The notes beneath the pieces are model-generated. The model did not search any database. It was not told the DNA's origin and worked only from the letters and a program-made list of their open reading frames with translations. Below are positions 32,906-34,537 of a DNA stretch of 34,537 nt, piece by piece; positions within the stretch are counted from its first letter, which is position 1, and the number at the start of each line of letters is the position of its first letter. This DNA is from Methanobacteriota archaeon (lineage in GTDB: Archaea; Thermoplasmatota; Thermoplasmata; RBG-16-68-12). The translations under genes were made by a program, and so were the position numbers. The stretch is from positions 1-34,537 of the forward strand of contig VBLZ01000100.1 in assembly GCA_005878515.1 (NCBI GenBank), read 5' to 3'.

Positions 32906-33631
32906 GGCCCGGAGCGACCCAGGCTGCGTTGTCGCGATCGGCGCTTTCACGGTCGCCGATTGAGCGGTCATCCCGAAAGCGATTAGCCCGTAGCCGACCG
33001 CAGCGGCAGCAGGCAGCACCCCAAGTCCCAGGCTCCATGCTTGAACGAAGGCGCTGGCCCCGGGACTCTGGAGGATGATCACGGTCGTTGCAGCGGCGAC
33101 GGCGAAGAGGATGAGCGCTCCGAGGTCCGTGAGATATTGGAAAGGGGGTTCGAGGGAACGAGCGACGCGGCCAAAGATAATTCCATGGAGGGCAAGGGTC
33201 GGCACGAGCGACCAGCCGGCGAAGCGCATGATGGGCCAAGACACGATGAAGATCCACACGTCGGCCGAAGCGAGTGCATGGTACTGGAGCAGAAGAACGA
33301 CGACAGTGGCGACCGCCACGAGGAGGGAAAGCGAGAACGCCCGCCATGCAACGACGCCGTTGGAATCCGTAGGCTGCCGGGCCTGGAGGTCCCGCAACCC
33401 TGCCCAGAGGTTCGGCCAAGCCGAGACATAGGCGACCATCCCGATCCACGCGAGGAGAACGTCTCCGTAGATGAACTCGGAGCCTGGAAGGGAAACAGTC
33501 CATCGACCGACGGCGAGCGAGGACCCGAAGAGGGCGACGCTCGCGGCGAGTAGGAGCGCGGCTCGTTGGAGGGCGCGGGCCCAGGAGGGGCGAACCGCGG
33601 ACGCACGCCTCGAGAGAAAGGAATCCCGCAT
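32873..33631 (-). CDS. Multi-spanning membrane protein of unknown function
   Basis: A 252-residue protein with about six predicted membrane helices (AALLLAASVALFGSSLAV, VLLAWIGMVAYVSAW, AFSLSLLVAVATVVVLLL, VWIFIVSWPIMRFAGW, ALILFAVAAATTVIIL, LGLGVLPAAAAVGYGLIAF). The N-terminus is basic and the C-terminal ~35 residues soluble. No catalytic motif or family signature is recognised. A TATA-like TTATTGACC on the minus strand lies about 30 bases ahead of the ATG. The C-terminus overlaps the end of the convergent PLP enzyme gene. Confidence 0.75.
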   Translation of the reverse strand: MRDSFLSRRASAVRPSWARALQRAALLLAASVALFGSSLAVGRWTVSLPGSEFIYGDVLLAWIGMVAYVSAWPNLWAGLRDLQARQPTDSNGVVAWRAFSLSLLVAVATVVVLLLQYHALASADVWIFIVSWPIMRFAGWSLVPTLALHGIIFGRVARSLEPPFQYLTDLGALILFAVAAATTVIILQSPGASAFVQAWSLGLGVLPAAAAVGYGLIAFGMTAQSATVKAPIATTQPGSLRASAERPFEVFR

Positions 33632-33740
33632 GATCGTCCCAACATGGCGGACCGAGGGTCAATAAGACTTGCGCGTCAAATGTACCCACGACTTGACAAA
33701 CGGAGCATCCGACCGCGGTGGCGTCGTCGACCTTCAAGAA

Positions 33741-33749
33741 CCTTAATAC
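33741..33749 (+). promoter_or_regulatory. TATA box of the cysteinyl-tRNA synthetase gene
   Basis: CCTTAATAC lies 25-33 bases before the ATG at 33774, indicating a leaderless transcript. Confidence 0.5.
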
Positions 33750-33773
33750 CCGACGCCTAGATGCGACCGCGCG

Positions 33774-34537
33774 ATGCCCATCCGAGTGTACAACACCCTG
33801 TCGAGGACGAAAGAGGAGTTCGTTCCCCTCCAGGCGAACCGCGTATCCATGTTCGTCTGCGGCCTCACCCCACAAGACGAGACGCACATGGGCCATGCGA
33901 AGACGTACGTCGCGTTCGACGTCGTCGCACGGTTCCTTCGACACAAGGGATACCATGTGTTCTACCTCCAGAATGTCACGGACATCGAGGACCGGATCAT
34001 CGAGAAAATGCAGAAGACCGGACGGGAGTGGAAGGACATCGTCAACCAGTATTTCGCCGAATACCTCGAGGTCATGGATGCCCTCCGCTGCAATTCGGTC
34101 GACGTGTACGCGTTCGCAACCGATTATATCGACGACATCATCGCGCAGATCCTGGGGCTAGTCAAGAAGGGCCACGCATACGTCGCCGAAGACGGAAGCG
34201 TCTACTACGACACGACGACGTTCTCCGGCTGGGGCAAGCTGAGCGGACAGAAGGTCGAATCGCTCCGGCCTGGGGCCCGAGTCGCCATCGAGGAACGGAA
34301 ACGGCATCCCGCCGATTTCGTCCTGTGGAGGGCCCGGAAGCCGGGGGAGCCCGCGTGGGACAGCCCGTGGGGCAAAGGCCGGCCCGGATGGCACATCGAG
34401 GACACGGCGATCACGATCCGACACTTCGGGCCACAGTACGACCTCCACGGAGGGGCGACGGAACTGATGTTCCCTCATCACGAGGCAGAGATCGCCCAGG
34501 CCGAAGCGTACACCGGGATCACGCCCTTCGTGAAGTA
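33774..34537 (+). CDS. cysS: Cysteinyl-tRNA synthetase, 5' part (continues beyond the window)
   Basis: The first 254 residues of a class I aminoacyl-tRNA synthetase that charges tRNA-Cys. The ATG at 33774 starts MPIRVYNTLSRTKEEFVPL. Family motifs: VCGLTPQDETHMGHAKTY with the zinc-ligand Cys29 and the HIGH-type motif HMGH (38-41), NVTDIEDRII, SPWGKGRPGWHIE, and FPHHEAEIAQAEA with zinc-ligand histidine and glutamate. At the position where bacterial CysRS has a zinc-ligand cysteine (HIECS) this protein has Asp (HIEDT, about residue 210). The KMSKS region lies beyond the window. It completes a cysteine-themed cluster. Confidence 0.95.
   Translation, partial: MPIRVYNTLSRTKEEFVPLQANRVSMFVCGLTPQDETHMGHAKTYVAFDVVARFLRHKGYHVFYLQNVTDIEDRIIEKMQKTGREWKDIVNQYFAEYLEVMDALRCNSVDVYAFATDYIDDIIAQILGLVKKGHAYVAEDGSVYYDTTTFSGWGKLSGQKVESLRPGARVAIEERKRHPADFVLWRARKPGEPAWDSPWGKGRPGWHIEDTAITIRHFGPQYDLHGGATELMFPHHEAEIAQAEAYTGITPFVK

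Overview
The window reads as a high-GC archaeal chromosome segment, most likely from an uncultured member of the Thermoplasmatota or a related euryarchaeal lineage (inference). Supporting features are the large subunit of the D-family DNA polymerase, archaeal stalk proteins L10/P0 and L12/P1, L1, L11, SecE, Spt5, two tandem FtsZ genes, the archaeosine enzyme RaSEA, two TrmB-family regulators, TATA boxes 25-35 bases ahead of start codons, and many apparently leaderless genes beside internal operon genes with strong GGAGGTGA ribosome sites. No phage, insertion sequence or CRISPR array was seen.

Layout. 1-4.2 kb: thioredoxin-like protein, DP2 and a small zinc-ribbon membrane protein. 4.3-10 kb: a surface-glycosylation block with a GT-C-like membrane protein, two paralogous GT4 glycosyltransferases around an antisense methyltransferase, and GDP-mannose 4,6-dehydratase. 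10-12.2 kb: an XRE-type regulator with a palindrome on its own promoter, then a compact arsenic locus. That locus has a TrmB-like regulator, a divergent arsenite methyltransferase with a perfect inverted repeat between TATA box and start codon, and a 37-residue peptide with seven cysteines, translationally coupled to arsM. 12.2-18.5 kb: a small unknown gene, an RNase H-like protein, a beta-helix/PKD surface protein, tRNA-Thr, a zinc-ribbon/SAP membrane protein, RaSEA and a DUF5611-like protein. 18.5-25.7 kb: the translation/secretion/division block, all on the minus strand (ftsZ, ftsZ-secE-spt5, L11, L1-L10-L12), interrupted by an oppositely oriented TrmB-family gene between L11 and L1. 25.8-30 kb: an HD phosphohydrolase and a PKD-fused solute-binding protein. 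30.1-34.5 kb: a cysteine block with tRNA-Cys, cystathionine beta-synthase, a cystathionine gamma-synthase/lyase, a membrane protein, and cysteinyl-tRNA synthetase running off the end.

How the genes work together. The best candidate for something undescribed is the arsenic locus, where regulator, methyltransferase and cysteine-rich peptide look like one metalloid-response unit. The glycosylation block probably builds and attaches a surface glycan, with Gmd supplying a GDP-deoxyhexose precursor. The cysteine block places reverse transsulfuration next to the means of charging tRNA-Cys. The ribosomal block shows two unusual regulatory arrangements: a repeated ribosome-site element in the L1 leader, and a palindrome upstream of the intruding regulator. 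All functional calls come from reading motifs; no database search was run.
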